Assembly: GCA_903945175.1 (NCBI GenBank)
Contig: CAJAUM010000022.1
Coordinates: 62,001 to 126,000, forward strand
DNA length: 64,000 bases
Origin: an uncultured Bacteroidales bacterium
GTDB lineage: Bacteria > Bacteroidota > Bacteroidia > Bacteroidales > FEN-979
Reading direction: 5' to 3'
Shown one piece after another: positions 8,580-17,232 of the stretch. How positions within the stretch are numbered: position 1 is the first letter of the stretch; each line of letters opens with the position of its first letter. The notes under the pieces are model-generated. The model was not told the DNA's origin and did no database searches. It worked only from the letters and a program-made list of their open reading frames with translations. The position numbers and the translations under genes were made by a program.

Positions 8580-11500
8580 ATGCACGTCAGCCCCTCCATC
8601 GATAATGTCCTGATCAAAGCACTCAACAGTTTTGATGATTACGTTTTTCTTCTTGACGAGCAGGGGATTATTATTTTTGCAAATATCGCATCAGAAAAAA
8701 AACTTGGTTATACACAGGAGGAGTTTTCAGGGATGAATGTCCTTGATGTTCATCCGGTCGATCAGCGAACTCAGGCAGGCATTATTGTGCAGAACATGCT
8801 TGCAGGAACTGAATCTGTATGCCCGATCCCGTTGATTACCAAATCAGGGGAAAAGGTCCCTGTTGAAACCAAGGTATCGTTCCTTGATCTGAATGAAAAA
8901 AAATATATTCTCGGTATTTCAAGAGATATCTCAAGATGGATAAACTCCAATCATCAACTGTTTCAGTCGGAAGAAAAATTCAAAAAATCGTTTGAGTTAA
9001 GTTCCCGGATGATGGCCATCAGTGATCTCCATACCGGAGAGTATATCGATGTAAATGAACAATTTACGATGACAACTGGTTTTGAACGCCATGAGGTCAT
9101 TGGAAAGTCATCAACCGACCTGAATCTATTTAAAAATCCATCAAGGACATATCTGATTGATGAACTAAAGAAGGGGAAACCTGTCAGGGGAGAAGAATTT
9201 GAGATTTATCTCTCCAGAAAAGATCAAACCATTCTCTGTTTATTTGATGCGATCATCTTCGAATCAGATAACCACACATACCTGATCACTGTTGCAGAAG
9301 ATATCACCGAAAAGAAGAAAAACGAACTGGCCCTTGCAACCAGTCAGAAACAGCTAAGCCAGGTCCTTGACGGGGCAAATGATGGGTTTTGGGATTGGAA
9401 TATTCAGACGGGAGAGGTCGAATTCAGTTCGCGATGGGCGGAAATGATCGGGTACAAACTCAATGAACTCGAGCATACTGTAAAATTTTGGGAAGACATC
9501 ATCCATCCGGATGACAAAACATTTGTTTTTGCCGAAATTGCGAAGCATCTGGAGGGCAAAACCAAACGATATCAATCGGAACACAGGGTAAAAGCGAAGG
9601 ATGGCACATGGGTATGGATACTCGACCGCGGTAAAATCGTTGAATTTGACCAAGCGAAGCAGCCCCTGAGGATGGTCGGGACCCACTCAGATATCACGGA
9701 AAAAAAGCTTGCTGAGGAAAAATTACTCTACCGGGAATCATTCGAGAAGCTTATAAACGAGGTTGCCACGACCATGATCAACATTCCCTTGCCCGGGATT
9801 GATGATCAGGTTGAAGTTCTACTTGAAAAAACAGGCAAGTTCATCGGGGTCGACCGGGCTTATGTGTTTTTAATGGATGCATCTGAAACAGAGATATCTA
9901 ACTCCCATGAATGGTGCAAAGAGGATATTACTCCACAAAAAGAAAATCTGCAAAACATTCCCGTTTCAATGATGCCCTGGTGGATGAATAGGATTTCAGA
10001 GGATCAATCGATCAACATTGAAGATGTAGATAAAATGCCTACTGAAGCCTCTGTCGAAAAGGAGATATTGCAAGCCCAGGAAATCAAGTCGTTGATCGTG
10101 GTGCCATTGATGAACAAACAAAGGGTGATTGGCTTTGTCGGATTTGATGCCGTAACGGAATACAGAAAGTGGGATAGTGACACTGAATTGTTGCTGAGGA
10201 GCGCGGTTATTCCTATTACCAATGCCCTCCAGAGAAAGGAGAGCGAATCGGCCATTGAAAATTATAAAAATCATCTGCAGTCGCTCATTAAAGAGCGCAC
10301 AAGTGAGCTTGAAGCCAGTTATAAAGCATTGAATGACTCCCTTGGCAAACTGGCAAAACAAAATGATGAGCTTGTCAAGTTCAAAACCATTGCAGACAAA
10401 GCAAATTATCCCATATTGCTTTTATCATCCGATGGATTGGTCATCTATTCAAACAAGATGATTTCTCAAATGGCGGCTTGTCCCGAGCAACAACTTTCAA
10501 AATGTAATTTCATTGAGGAGTTCGTTGATCATGAGGGTCCGAATTACAACAAATTTTCGCAATTCATTAAGCGCCGGTCCGATATATCTTCCCTTGAAAT
10601 CACGATCGTAAACAGGCATGGGAAAAAAACTCCCGCATTGGCAAATGCCTCTGCCATCTTTGATAAAGGAGGATTCCTTATGTTTTTCGTAGTATCATTT
10701 ACTGATCTTACTGAGCGTAAAAAAGGAGAGCAGGAGCTTAAGGTATTGTGGCAGGCTGCCGACCATTCAGCAAGCGGAATTATGATAACCGACAATGACA
10801 ACAAAATCTTATACATCAATCAGCAGTATGCACTAACCTGCGGTTACACTTTCAAAGAGCTGTTGGGGAAAACTCCCAAGATGCTAAGGTCATTCAAGCA
10901 TACCGAGGAATTCTATCATCAGCTCTCTCAAAGCATTAAATCGGGCGTGACGTGGAAGGGAAGGATTATAAACAAAAAGAAAGATGGCACCGATTACACT
11001 GAAGATGATGTGATTTCTCCGGTACGGAACGCCGATGGTAAAATCACCAATTTCATTGCAATCACCAGAGATGTCACCCATGAATTGCGACGTGAGCAGG
11101 AGATCCAGCAATCAGAAAAACTCCGTTCGCTCGGGACCCTGGCCGGAGGTATCGCCCATGATTTTAACAACATTTTGCAAATTGTGCAGGTATATACCGA
11201 GCTGATTGAATTCCAGGAGAAAAAGAACACCCAGATACATGACAGCATCAAGGAAATTATACGGGCATGTACCAGAGGGAAAAGCATGGTGAATAACATT
11301 CTTACATACAGCCGGCAGGGTCCGAATGAGATGGCTCCTTATAGTTTTGATTTTCTGGTGAAGGAAATTATCAATATTGCCAGGCCGATCTATCCAAGTT
11401 CTGTTGAAATTCTGAAAAACATTGAACCTACCGGCACCGTATATTGCGACCCGGTACAAATTCAACAGATCATCTTTAATCTTTTCAACAACTCGATTGA

Positions 11501-11813
11501 TGCGATGAACGGGAAAGGCACCATAACTGTCAATTTGCGAAAACTTGAGAATCCTGAAAAGGGATCGGAACAAGATGTGTTAATGCAGATCATCGACAAT
11601 GGAAAAGGCATGAAAAAAGAGGTGCTCGACCGCGTGTTCGATCCCTTTTTTACAACAAAAAACGTTGGTGAAGGCACAGGCTTAGGGCTCTCGACTGTTT
11701 TTGGCATCGTAAAAAAACACAACGCAAAGATCAAGATTGAGTCCCAACCAGGGAAAGGCACAAGGATTGATATTTTATTTTCAAGTAACCAAAATACAAC
11801 CTCAAAAGCGTAA
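8580..11813 (+). CDS. Multi-PAS/GAF sensor histidine kinase
   Basis: 1077-residue kinase without transmembrane segments, so a cytoplasmic sensor. By eye: PAS (about 6-120), PAS (128-245), PAS_3-type with PAC (255-385), GAF (about 390-560), coiled linker, PAS (615-720), PAS with PAC (728-850), HisKA with H860 in GGIAHDFNNIL, and HATPase_c (about 955-1070) with DNGKGM and GTGLGLSTVFG. The AHDFNN form of the phospho-histidine box is typical of NtrB/HPK4-like kinases that pair with sigma-54 regulators, which fits the upstream NtrC-type gene. A stand-alone receiver follows 4 bp downstream. Ligands of the PAS and GAF domains cannot be told. Confidence 0.93.
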   Translation: MHVSPSIDNVLIKALNSFDDYVFLLDEQGIIIFANIASEKKLGYTQEEFSGMNVLDVHPVDQRTQAGIIVQNMLAGTESVCPIPLITKSGEKVPVETKVSFLDLNEKKYILGISRDISRWINSNHQLFQSEEKFKKSFELSSRMMAISDLHTGEYIDVNEQFTMTTGFERHEVIGKSSTDLNLFKNPSRTYLIDELKKGKPVRGEEFEIYLSRKDQTILCLFDAIIFESDNHTYLITVAEDITEKKKNELALATSQKQLSQVLDGANDGFWDWNIQTGEVEFSSRWAEMIGYKLNELEHTVKFWEDIIHPDDKTFVFAEIAKHLEGKTKRYQSEHRVKAKDGTWVWILDRGKIVEFDQAKQPLRMVGTHSDITEKKLAEEKLLYRESFEKLINEVATTMINIPLPGIDDQVEVLLEKTGKFIGVDRAYVFLMDASETEISNSHEWCKEDITPQKENLQNIPVSMMPWWMNRISEDQSINIEDVDKMPTEASVEKEILQAQEIKSLIVVPLMNKQRVIGFVGFDAVTEYRKWDSDTELLLRSAVIPITNALQRKESESAIENYKNHLQSLIKERTSELEASYKALNDSLGKLAKQNDELVKFKTIADKANYPILLLSSDGLVIYSNKMISQMAACPEQQLSKCNFIEEFVDHEGPNYNKFSQFIKRRSDISSLEITIVNRHGKKTPALANASAIFDKGGFLMFFVVSFTDLTERKKGEQELKVLWQAADHSASGIMITDNDNKILYINQQYALTCGYTFKELLGKTPKMLRSFKHTEEFYHQLSQSIKSGVTWKGRIINKKKDGTDYTEDDVISPVRNADGKITNFIAITRDVTHELRREQEIQQSEKLRSLGTLAGGIAHDFNNILQIVQVYTELIEFQEKKNTQIHDSIKEIIRACTRGKSMVNNILTYSRQGPNEMAPYSFDFLVKEIINIARPIYPSSVEILKNIEPTGTVYCDPVQIQQIIFNLFNNSIDAMNGKGTITVNLRKLENPEKGSEQDVLMQIIDNGKGMKKEVLDRVFDPFFTTKNVGEGTGLGLSTVFGIVKKHNAKIKIESQPGKGTRIDILFSSNQNTTSKA

Positions 11814-11817
11814 ACCT

Positions 11818-12204
11818 ATGAAAAAAATTCTGTTTGTCGATGATGAAAAAGCTTTTCGTGATGCATCGCGGAAGCTACTCGAAGGTGCAGGCTATATCGT
11901 AGATACTGCGATGGACGGAGTGGATGCAGAATCCTTTCTGGAAAACAATGTGTATGATTTCATCATTACCGACATTGTGATGCCGCGTAAAGAGGGAATT
12001 GAACTCATCCTCTACATAAAACAAAACAATATACAATCCAAAATCATTGCCATTTCCGGCGGGGGCAGGGCAACAGCTTATGAATACCTGACCATGGCAA
12101 AGGCCTTCAAGGCCGATGCCATTCTCTCAAAACCCTACTCGTTTTCCGAGTTGATATCTACACTAAAACGGTTATCATCAGATAGTCCAAATCCTGAAAG
12201 TTAA
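11818..12204 (+). CDS. Stand-alone receiver domain protein (CheY-like)
   Basis: 128 residues made only of a receiver domain, phospho-acceptor D52 in TDIVMP, acidic pocket DDE near residues 8-10, conserved lysine in SKPYSF. I use the ATG at 11818, four bases after the kinase stop, rather than longer starts inside the kinase gene, because MKKILFVDDE is the normal receiver N-terminus. With no output domain it probably serves as a phosphate shuttle or sink between the kinases on either side. Confidence 0.9.
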   Translation: MKKILFVDDEKAFRDASRKLLEGAGYIVDTAMDGVDAESFLENNVYDFIITDIVMPRKEGIELILYIKQNNIQSKIIAISGGGRATAYEYLTMAKAFKADAILSKPYSFSELISTLKRLSSDSPNPES

Positions 12205-12229
12205 TCGGATAGAGGCAAAAACAATTATA

Positions 12230-14350
12230 ATGACAAACCATAAGGGTAACGATAACCACAAGATACCATCTACGCTCAAAGAGGTTGAGGAGCTGGTGAA
12301 TAAAGCCGGGATTAAAGTTCCGGAAATGAATACCATTACCGAAGCCAGGCAGGTATATTATCAGCTATTGGTGGCACAAATGGAGTTGACTTTGAAGCAT
12401 GATGCGCTCAGGCGATCGATGGAAGAACGCGAAATCTCACAGAAACGCTATCGTGATCTATTTGATTTCGGCCCGCTGGGATACCTTTTCCTGAATGAAA
12501 AGGGAATTATCGTTGAGGCCAATCAGACTGCCGGAAGCATGCTTGGCATCTCAAAAAATTCTCTGATAAAAGAGCAGTTCGAACGTTTTATTGTACACGA
12601 GGACATCGCCATTTTTCGCAATCATCTTAAAAGCAGATTTGAATCAAGCGCTCCGCAAATTTACATGATCAGTCTTATACGCAATCATGGCACGCCTTTA
12701 CGGGCAAGGTTGGAAATCGCCGCGATACACGAGGCCGATAAAGCTCCCGGTTACCGTATCAGCATCAGCGGAATCCCGGACCAAAAATGGGCGGAAGAGC
12801 GCGTGCATAAGCATAAAGAACAGGTTGCGCAGAATCTCAAAAAGAGTGAAGAACGTTTTAGTCAAATCACCGAACTGAGCCGCGAGGTGGTTTGGGAAGT
12901 TGACCCCGTGGGGCTGTATACCTATGTTAGCCCGGTATCCATTGCTGTTTACGGGTATTCACCGGAAAACATGGTTGGAAAAATGCATTTTTATGACCTC
13001 CATCCCGAAGAGACCCGTGAATCAATAAAGAGAGAAGCGTTGAAGCTGTTCGAAAAAAAGGAAAATTTTCATGATTTTGTAAATAATATCCTAACACCTG
13101 AAGGAAAAATCGTTTGGATTTCAACGAATGGCATTCCCATTCTGGACGAATTTGGAAATTATTCCGGGTACCGTGGCTCTGACGCAGATATTACTGAAAG
13201 GGTGCTCATGGAGAGAGAACTTGTAACTTCAAAAGAAAAAGCCGAAGCCAGCGACCGTCTCAAAACGGCCTTTATGCAAAATATTTCACATGAAGTGCGA
13301 ACACCGCTCAATGGAATTATCGGGTTTAGCAATTTGATGGCGGAAAACAACGTCACCCAGGAGGAGAAACAAGAGTATGCCCTTTTGTTAAAAACTTCAA
13401 GCGACAGGCTGCTTCGGACTATCACCGATTACATGGATATCTCATTGCTGGCCTCCGGATCTCATGCGCCACATATCAAAGAGCTGGATATCAAACCGAT
13501 TCTGGAAATTATATTAAAAAAATATGAAAGGGTTTGCCAAATTCATCATCATTCAATTCAACTTTCGATACCTGACGCTCCCCATGATATCAAGTTAAAA
13601 ACGGATAGGGATTTTCTTGATAAAATTTTTTCTGCTTTGCTGGATAATGCTGTCAAATTCACCAAAAACGGCTCCATCACGATGGGGTACTTTGTTGATT
13701 TAAAACAGATCGAATTTTTTGTTAAAGACACGGGAGTTGGTATCAGTCCCGACGCGATGGAACATATTTTCAATCCCTTTATGCAGGAAGACCTGAATAG
13801 TTCGCGGAAATTTGAAGGAAGTGGATTGGGCCTGACCATTGCCGATGGGCTTATAAAACTGCTGGGTGGAACGATCCGGCTAGAATCAGAGAAAGGAGTA
13901 GGAACAACAGTCAGGTTCACCTTTCCATATGAACCCGGTGCATACGCACAAATTGTTCCTGTGATGTTTGATCATAAGCATGATGCCTCTAAATTGCCGG
14001 TGGTCCTTATTGCAGAAGATGAGTACATAAGCAGTCATTTTATGCAAGTTATCGTGAAGGGGCATGCCTCCAAAACCTATTTTGCTTACAATGGTAAAGA
14101 GGCTGTGGATCTCTGCCGCGACCATCCTGAAATATCCTTGATCCTGATGGATATAAAGATGCCGGTTATGGATGGTTATGCAGCTGCCAGGAACATACGG
14201 TCCTTCCGGCCGGAGTTGCCGATTATCGCACTTACCGCCTTTGCCATGAGCAATGATAAACAAAAAGCGTTGGATGAAGGCTTTAATGATTTTCTTACCA
14301 AGCCGGTGACCCAGGAAGAGGTGATCAATATTGTCAAAAAATATGGATAA
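12230..14350 (+). CDS. Hybrid histidine kinase with PAS domains and receiver
   Basis: 706 residues. A short helical N-terminus (about 10-65), PAS (about 70-180), a second PAS with PAC (about 205-330), HisKA with H354 in NISHEVRTPLNG, HATPase_c (about 455-570) with VKDTGVGI and GSGLGLTIADG, and a C-terminal receiver (about 585-705) with D641 in LMDIKMPVMDG. No transmembrane segment. It is the last gene of the 7042-14350 cassette, 25 bp after the receiver gene. There is no DNA-binding domain, so its phosphate must leave through an HPt protein or the neighbouring regulator; that link is inference. Confidence 0.93.
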   Translation: MTNHKGNDNHKIPSTLKEVEELVNKAGIKVPEMNTITEARQVYYQLLVAQMELTLKHDALRRSMEEREISQKRYRDLFDFGPLGYLFLNEKGIIVEANQTAGSMLGISKNSLIKEQFERFIVHEDIAIFRNHLKSRFESSAPQIYMISLIRNHGTPLRARLEIAAIHEADKAPGYRISISGIPDQKWAEERVHKHKEQVAQNLKKSEERFSQITELSREVVWEVDPVGLYTYVSPVSIAVYGYSPENMVGKMHFYDLHPEETRESIKREALKLFEKKENFHDFVNNILTPEGKIVWISTNGIPILDEFGNYSGYRGSDADITERVLMERELVTSKEKAEASDRLKTAFMQNISHEVRTPLNGIIGFSNLMAENNVTQEEKQEYALLLKTSSDRLLRTITDYMDISLLASGSHAPHIKELDIKPILEIILKKYERVCQIHHHSIQLSIPDAPHDIKLKTDRDFLDKIFSALLDNAVKFTKNGSITMGYFVDLKQIEFFVKDTGVGISPDAMEHIFNPFMQEDLNSSRKFEGSGLGLTIADGLIKLLGGTIRLESEKGVGTTVRFTFPYEPGAYAQIVPVMFDHKHDASKLPVVLIAEDEYISSHFMQVIVKGHASKTYFAYNGKEAVDLCRDHPEISLILMDIKMPVMDGYAAARNIRSFRPELPIIALTAFAMSNDKQKALDEGFNDFLTKPVTQEEVINIVKKYG

Positions 14351-14456
14351 TTAATTTTTCCGTACAAATCCTTCCGGACTGGATAATCTCATTGAATTGT
14401 ATTAATTTAGCGCCCAGGAAATCACAATCGATTTCTTTTTTAAACAATTGATAATC

Positions 14457-14801
14457 ATGGATATAACGGGAAGAATCCTCAAACTGTTGCCCCTGCAGTC
14501 TGGCGCCGGGAAAAACGGAACCTGGAAAAAGCAGGAGTTTATTCTGGAAACAACCGCCCAAATCCCCCGCAAAATTTGTTTCTCACTTTGGGGAGATAAA
14601 ATTGACCAGTTTAAACTGGCCGAGGGCGACGATGCCGAAGTATCCTTCGATCTTGAAAGCCGGGAGTTCAATAACCGGTGGTACACTGAAGCCAAAGCAT
14701 GGAAGATTGTCAAAAAGAGCGCCGGTCAATCGGTTCCATCAGAACAGGAGCCGCTTCCCGGCTACTATGAGATGCCTTCAGGAGATGGAATGCCATTTTA
14801 A
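14457..14801 (+). CDS. DUF3127 small protein with SSB-like C-terminal tip
   Basis: 114 residues. It begins MDITGRILKLLP and contains the conserved LWGDKIDQF and SREFNNRWYT segments of the DUF3127 family, a Bacteroidota family thought to be OB-fold-like. The last residues are GDGMPF, resembling the acidic-then-PF tail that SSB uses to recruit repair proteins. I start at the ATG at 14457; a TTG three codons earlier is in frame but unnecessary. The function is unknown; nucleic-acid binding is inference from fold and tail. Confidence 0.8.
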   Translation: MDITGRILKLLPLQSGAGKNGTWKKQEFILETTAQIPRKICFSLWGDKIDQFKLAEGDDAEVSFDLESREFNNRWYTEAKAWKIVKKSAGQSVPSEQEPLPGYYEMPSGDGMPF

Positions 14802-14841
14802 CAAGCAGTAAACCAATTGAATTAACTTAATTCCAAACGTT

Positions 14842-14943
14842 ATGTCAAAAGGAAAAGATCAAAAAAAAGAGGTCAAAAAAGAGCCTACCAAATCACTGAA
14901 GGAAAAAAGGCTGGAAAAAAAGGAAAAGAAGGCCAAAAAGTAG
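14842..14943 (+). CDS. 33-residue lysine-rich small protein
   Basis: Short open frame from ATG 14842 to TAG 14943. It encodes 33 residues of which 15 are lysine and one arginine, with glutamates interspersed and a KEKRLEKKEKKAKK end. Composition suggests a nucleic-acid- or ribosome-associated peptide or a single charged helix. No Shine-Dalgarno is evident, as is common in Bacteroidota. It fills the gap between the DUF3127 gene and thiL, all on one strand. I recall similar tiny basic proteins in relatives but cannot verify this. Confidence 0.55.
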   Translation: MSKGKDQKKEVKKEPTKSLKEKRLEKKEKKAKK

Positions 14944-14954
14944 CGTAGCCTTCA

Positions 14955-16022
14955 ATGTACGAAAAAAAAGATAACCGCTCCGCCGACAACCAACCAAAGC
15001 TGACCTCTTTAACCGAGCTCGGGGAGTTTGGACTGATTGACCGGCTCACAAAAAACGTAAAATATCACCATCCTGAGACATTGATGGGTATTGGTGATGA
15101 CGCGGCCGTGATCGAGGCAGGAGACAAGGTCATCCTGTTTTCTACCGACTTATTGGTTGAAGGGATTCATTTTGACCTGACCTACATGCCCTTTAAACAT
15201 CTGGGTTATAAGGCGGCCGTGGTCAACATCTCTGATATTGCAGCCATGAACGGCGTTCCAAAGCAAATGACTGTTTCGTTGGCTGTGTCCAGCCGGTTTT
15301 CGGCCGAAGCGCTGGATGAACTTTACGCGGGCGTCGTGATGGCTTGTGAAAAATACAAGGTCGACCTGGTTGGTGGCGACACCAGCTCGAATGTCAAGGG
15401 GCTGATGATCTCCGTTTCCATCTTAGGAGAGGCTAAAAAAGAGGAGGTCACCTACCGCAGCGGCGCCAGATCCGGCGATCTGCTTTGCGTTACAGGCGAC
15501 CTGGGCAGTGCCTATATCGGACTGTTCATACTTGAACGCGAGAAATCTGTATTCAAGGTTGATCCCAACATGCAGCCGGAACTCTCCGGATTCGATTACC
15601 AGATTGGGCGACAGTTGAGACCTGAGGCCCGAACCGATGTCCGCAATCTCCTCATTGGGATCGGGGTGAAACCAACATCCATGATTGATATTTCCGACGG
15701 ATTGGCTTCGGAGATACTCCATCTTTGCAAACAATCAGGTGTTGGTTGCAAACTTTTCGAAGGAAAAATCCCAATTGACGAATATACGAAGGAGCTCGCA
15801 AAGGAATATAAAATCATCCCGAGTGTAGCAGCCCTGAGCGGTGGGGAAGATTATGAACTTTTGTTCACTGTAAAACAGGAAGATTACGAAAAAATAAAGG
15901 ACATTGTGGGAATTACCATCATCGGCCATATGACCGCCGCATCCGAGGGAAAACTGATGATCACCCCCGATGGAAAGGCCATCCCGATTACCGCTCAGGG
16001 ATGGGATGGAATGCGGAAGTGA
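14955..16022 (+). CDS. thiL: Thiamine-monophosphate kinase
   Basis: 355 residues of the PurM/ThiL ATP-binding fold. It phosphorylates thiamine monophosphate to the diphosphate cofactor. Visible motifs are GIGDDAAVI near residue 46, STDLLVEGIHFDL, VNISDIAAMNG, the GGDTSS motif, IDISDGLASEILH and SGGEDYELLFT, all characteristic of ThiL. It starts 11 bp after the 33-residue gene. The TGA stop is itself the first TGA of a heptamer repeat at 16020-16040. Confidence 0.95.
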   Translation: MYEKKDNRSADNQPKLTSLTELGEFGLIDRLTKNVKYHHPETLMGIGDDAAVIEAGDKVILFSTDLLVEGIHFDLTYMPFKHLGYKAAVVNISDIAAMNGVPKQMTVSLAVSSRFSAEALDELYAGVVMACEKYKVDLVGGDTSSNVKGLMISVSILGEAKKEEVTYRSGARSGDLLCVTGDLGSAYIGLFILEREKSVFKVDPNMQPELSGFDYQIGRQLRPEARTDVRNLLIGIGVKPTSMIDISDGLASEILHLCKQSGVGCKLFEGKIPIDEYTKELAKEYKIIPSVAALSGGEDYELLFTVKQEDYEKIKDIVGITIIGHMTAASEGKLMITPDGKAIPITAQGWDGMRK

Positions 16023-16040
16023 CGAATGACGCGTGACGCG
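16020..16040. repeat. Three-copy heptamer repeat starting in the thiL stop
   Basis: TGACGAA then two copies of TGACGCG, in the thiL sense direction. The first TGA is the thiL stop; the next two TGAs fall in the +1 and +2 frames. It fills the gap between thiL and the convergent threonine aldolase gene. Confidence 0.85.
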
Positions 16041-16043
16041 TTT

Positions 16044-17057
16044 TCAGATTTTTTTCAGGACAAGTTCTGTTTTCTGAAGCATTTCATCGGTAAAATCAAG
16101 ATGTGAAACAAAACGCACGGTTTGCGGGTCCATCTGCAGGGCATGGATATTATGATCCCTTAACACCGCAAGAAATTCATTTGCCCCATCCTTTTCCCGG
16201 AGTCTGAAAATCACAATATTTGTTTCAACCGGGATCACCATCTCAACAAAGGACAATTTTGACAAGACATTACCAAGATATCTGGCCCGTTCATTATCCA
16301 TTTTAAGCCGGTCGATGTTGTTGGTCAGGGCATAGATGCCGGCAGCAGCAAGGTATCCGGCCTGACGCATGCCGCCACCAAATGCTTTCCGAACCCTGCG
16401 TGCCTGTCTGATAAATTGTTTGTTCCCCATCAGCAACGAACCAGTGGGAGCGCCAAGTCCTTTCGAAAGGCAGACCGAAACCGAGTCGAACAATCTTCCA
16501 TAGGCATCCGGTTTCTCACCCGTTTCAACAAGTGCATTGAATAAACGCGCACCATCCAGGTGAAACTTCAATCCATGTTTCCTGCATACATTTGAAATGG
16601 AAACCAATTCGTCATATTTGTACAGCGTGCCACCGCCCTTGTTCATCGAGTTTTCGACTTCAACCAGGGATGTCACCGGCCTGTGAACATCATCGGGATT
16701 GATGTGACGTTCGACCTCCCCGGCGGTAATGAGTCCGCGCGGACCATCGAGCAAACACACCGACGCTCCTGAGTTGCGCATGATGGCGCCGCCTTCATAA
16801 TAGTAAATGTGTGCATATTTATGGCAGATCACCTCATCACCAGGCCTTGTGTGCACATTGATGGCTATCTGGTTGGTCATGGTGCCCGATGGGCAGAAGA
16901 GGGCCGCCTCCATGCCAAACATCTCTGAGGCCATCTTTTCCAAGGCATTTACGGTCGGATCATCGCCAAAAACATCATCCCCGACCTGTGCTGTAAACAT
17001 GGCTTCGAGCATCGCTTTGGTCGGGCGGGTCACCGTATCACTTCTTAAATCGATCAT
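16044..17057 (-). CDS. Low-specificity threonine aldolase (GntG family)
   Basis: 337-residue PLP enzyme of fold type I that cleaves L-threonine or L-allo-threonine to glycine and acetaldehyde. The N-terminus MIDLRSDTVTRPT is diagnostic. The PLP lysine is K199 in CLSKGLGAPTGS, and the HLDGARLFNA motif holds the cofactor aspartate. I chose the ATG at 17057 over a start 28 codons upstream because the longer version adds a sequence unlike the family. It is convergent with thiL and stands alone on the minus strand. Confidence 0.93.
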   Translation of the reverse strand: MIDLRSDTVTRPTKAMLEAMFTAQVGDDVFGDDPTVNALEKMASEMFGMEAALFCPSGTMTNQIAINVHTRPGDEVICHKYAHIYYYEGGAIMRNSGASVCLLDGPRGLITAGEVERHINPDDVHRPVTSLVEVENSMNKGGGTLYKYDELVSISNVCRKHGLKFHLDGARLFNALVETGEKPDAYGRLFDSVSVCLSKGLGAPTGSLLMGNKQFIRQARRVRKAFGGGMRQAGYLAAAGIYALTNNIDRLKMDNERARYLGNVLSKLSFVEMVIPVETNIVIFRLREKDGANEFLAVLRDHNIHALQMDPQTVRFVSHLDFTDEMLQKTELVLKKI

Positions 17058-17232
17058 TGCTAAAATTGTTTTGAAACAACCACAATTTACGGGCAATGGT
17101 GTGCGCGCGCTGGCTGGTAGCCGTGGTGTTGTTTTTCTCAAAGGTCGGAAAAAAATGAGTACATCCGGAACAGAATATACATTATGAATACCATAAGTTT
17201 TGTAATTTTACTGTAACCCTTCACTTTCCCCT

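Noticed and set aside
17058-17141. Longer start for the threonine aldolase
   Set aside because: The extra 28 residues do not match the family, whose N-terminus is MIDLRSDTVT.
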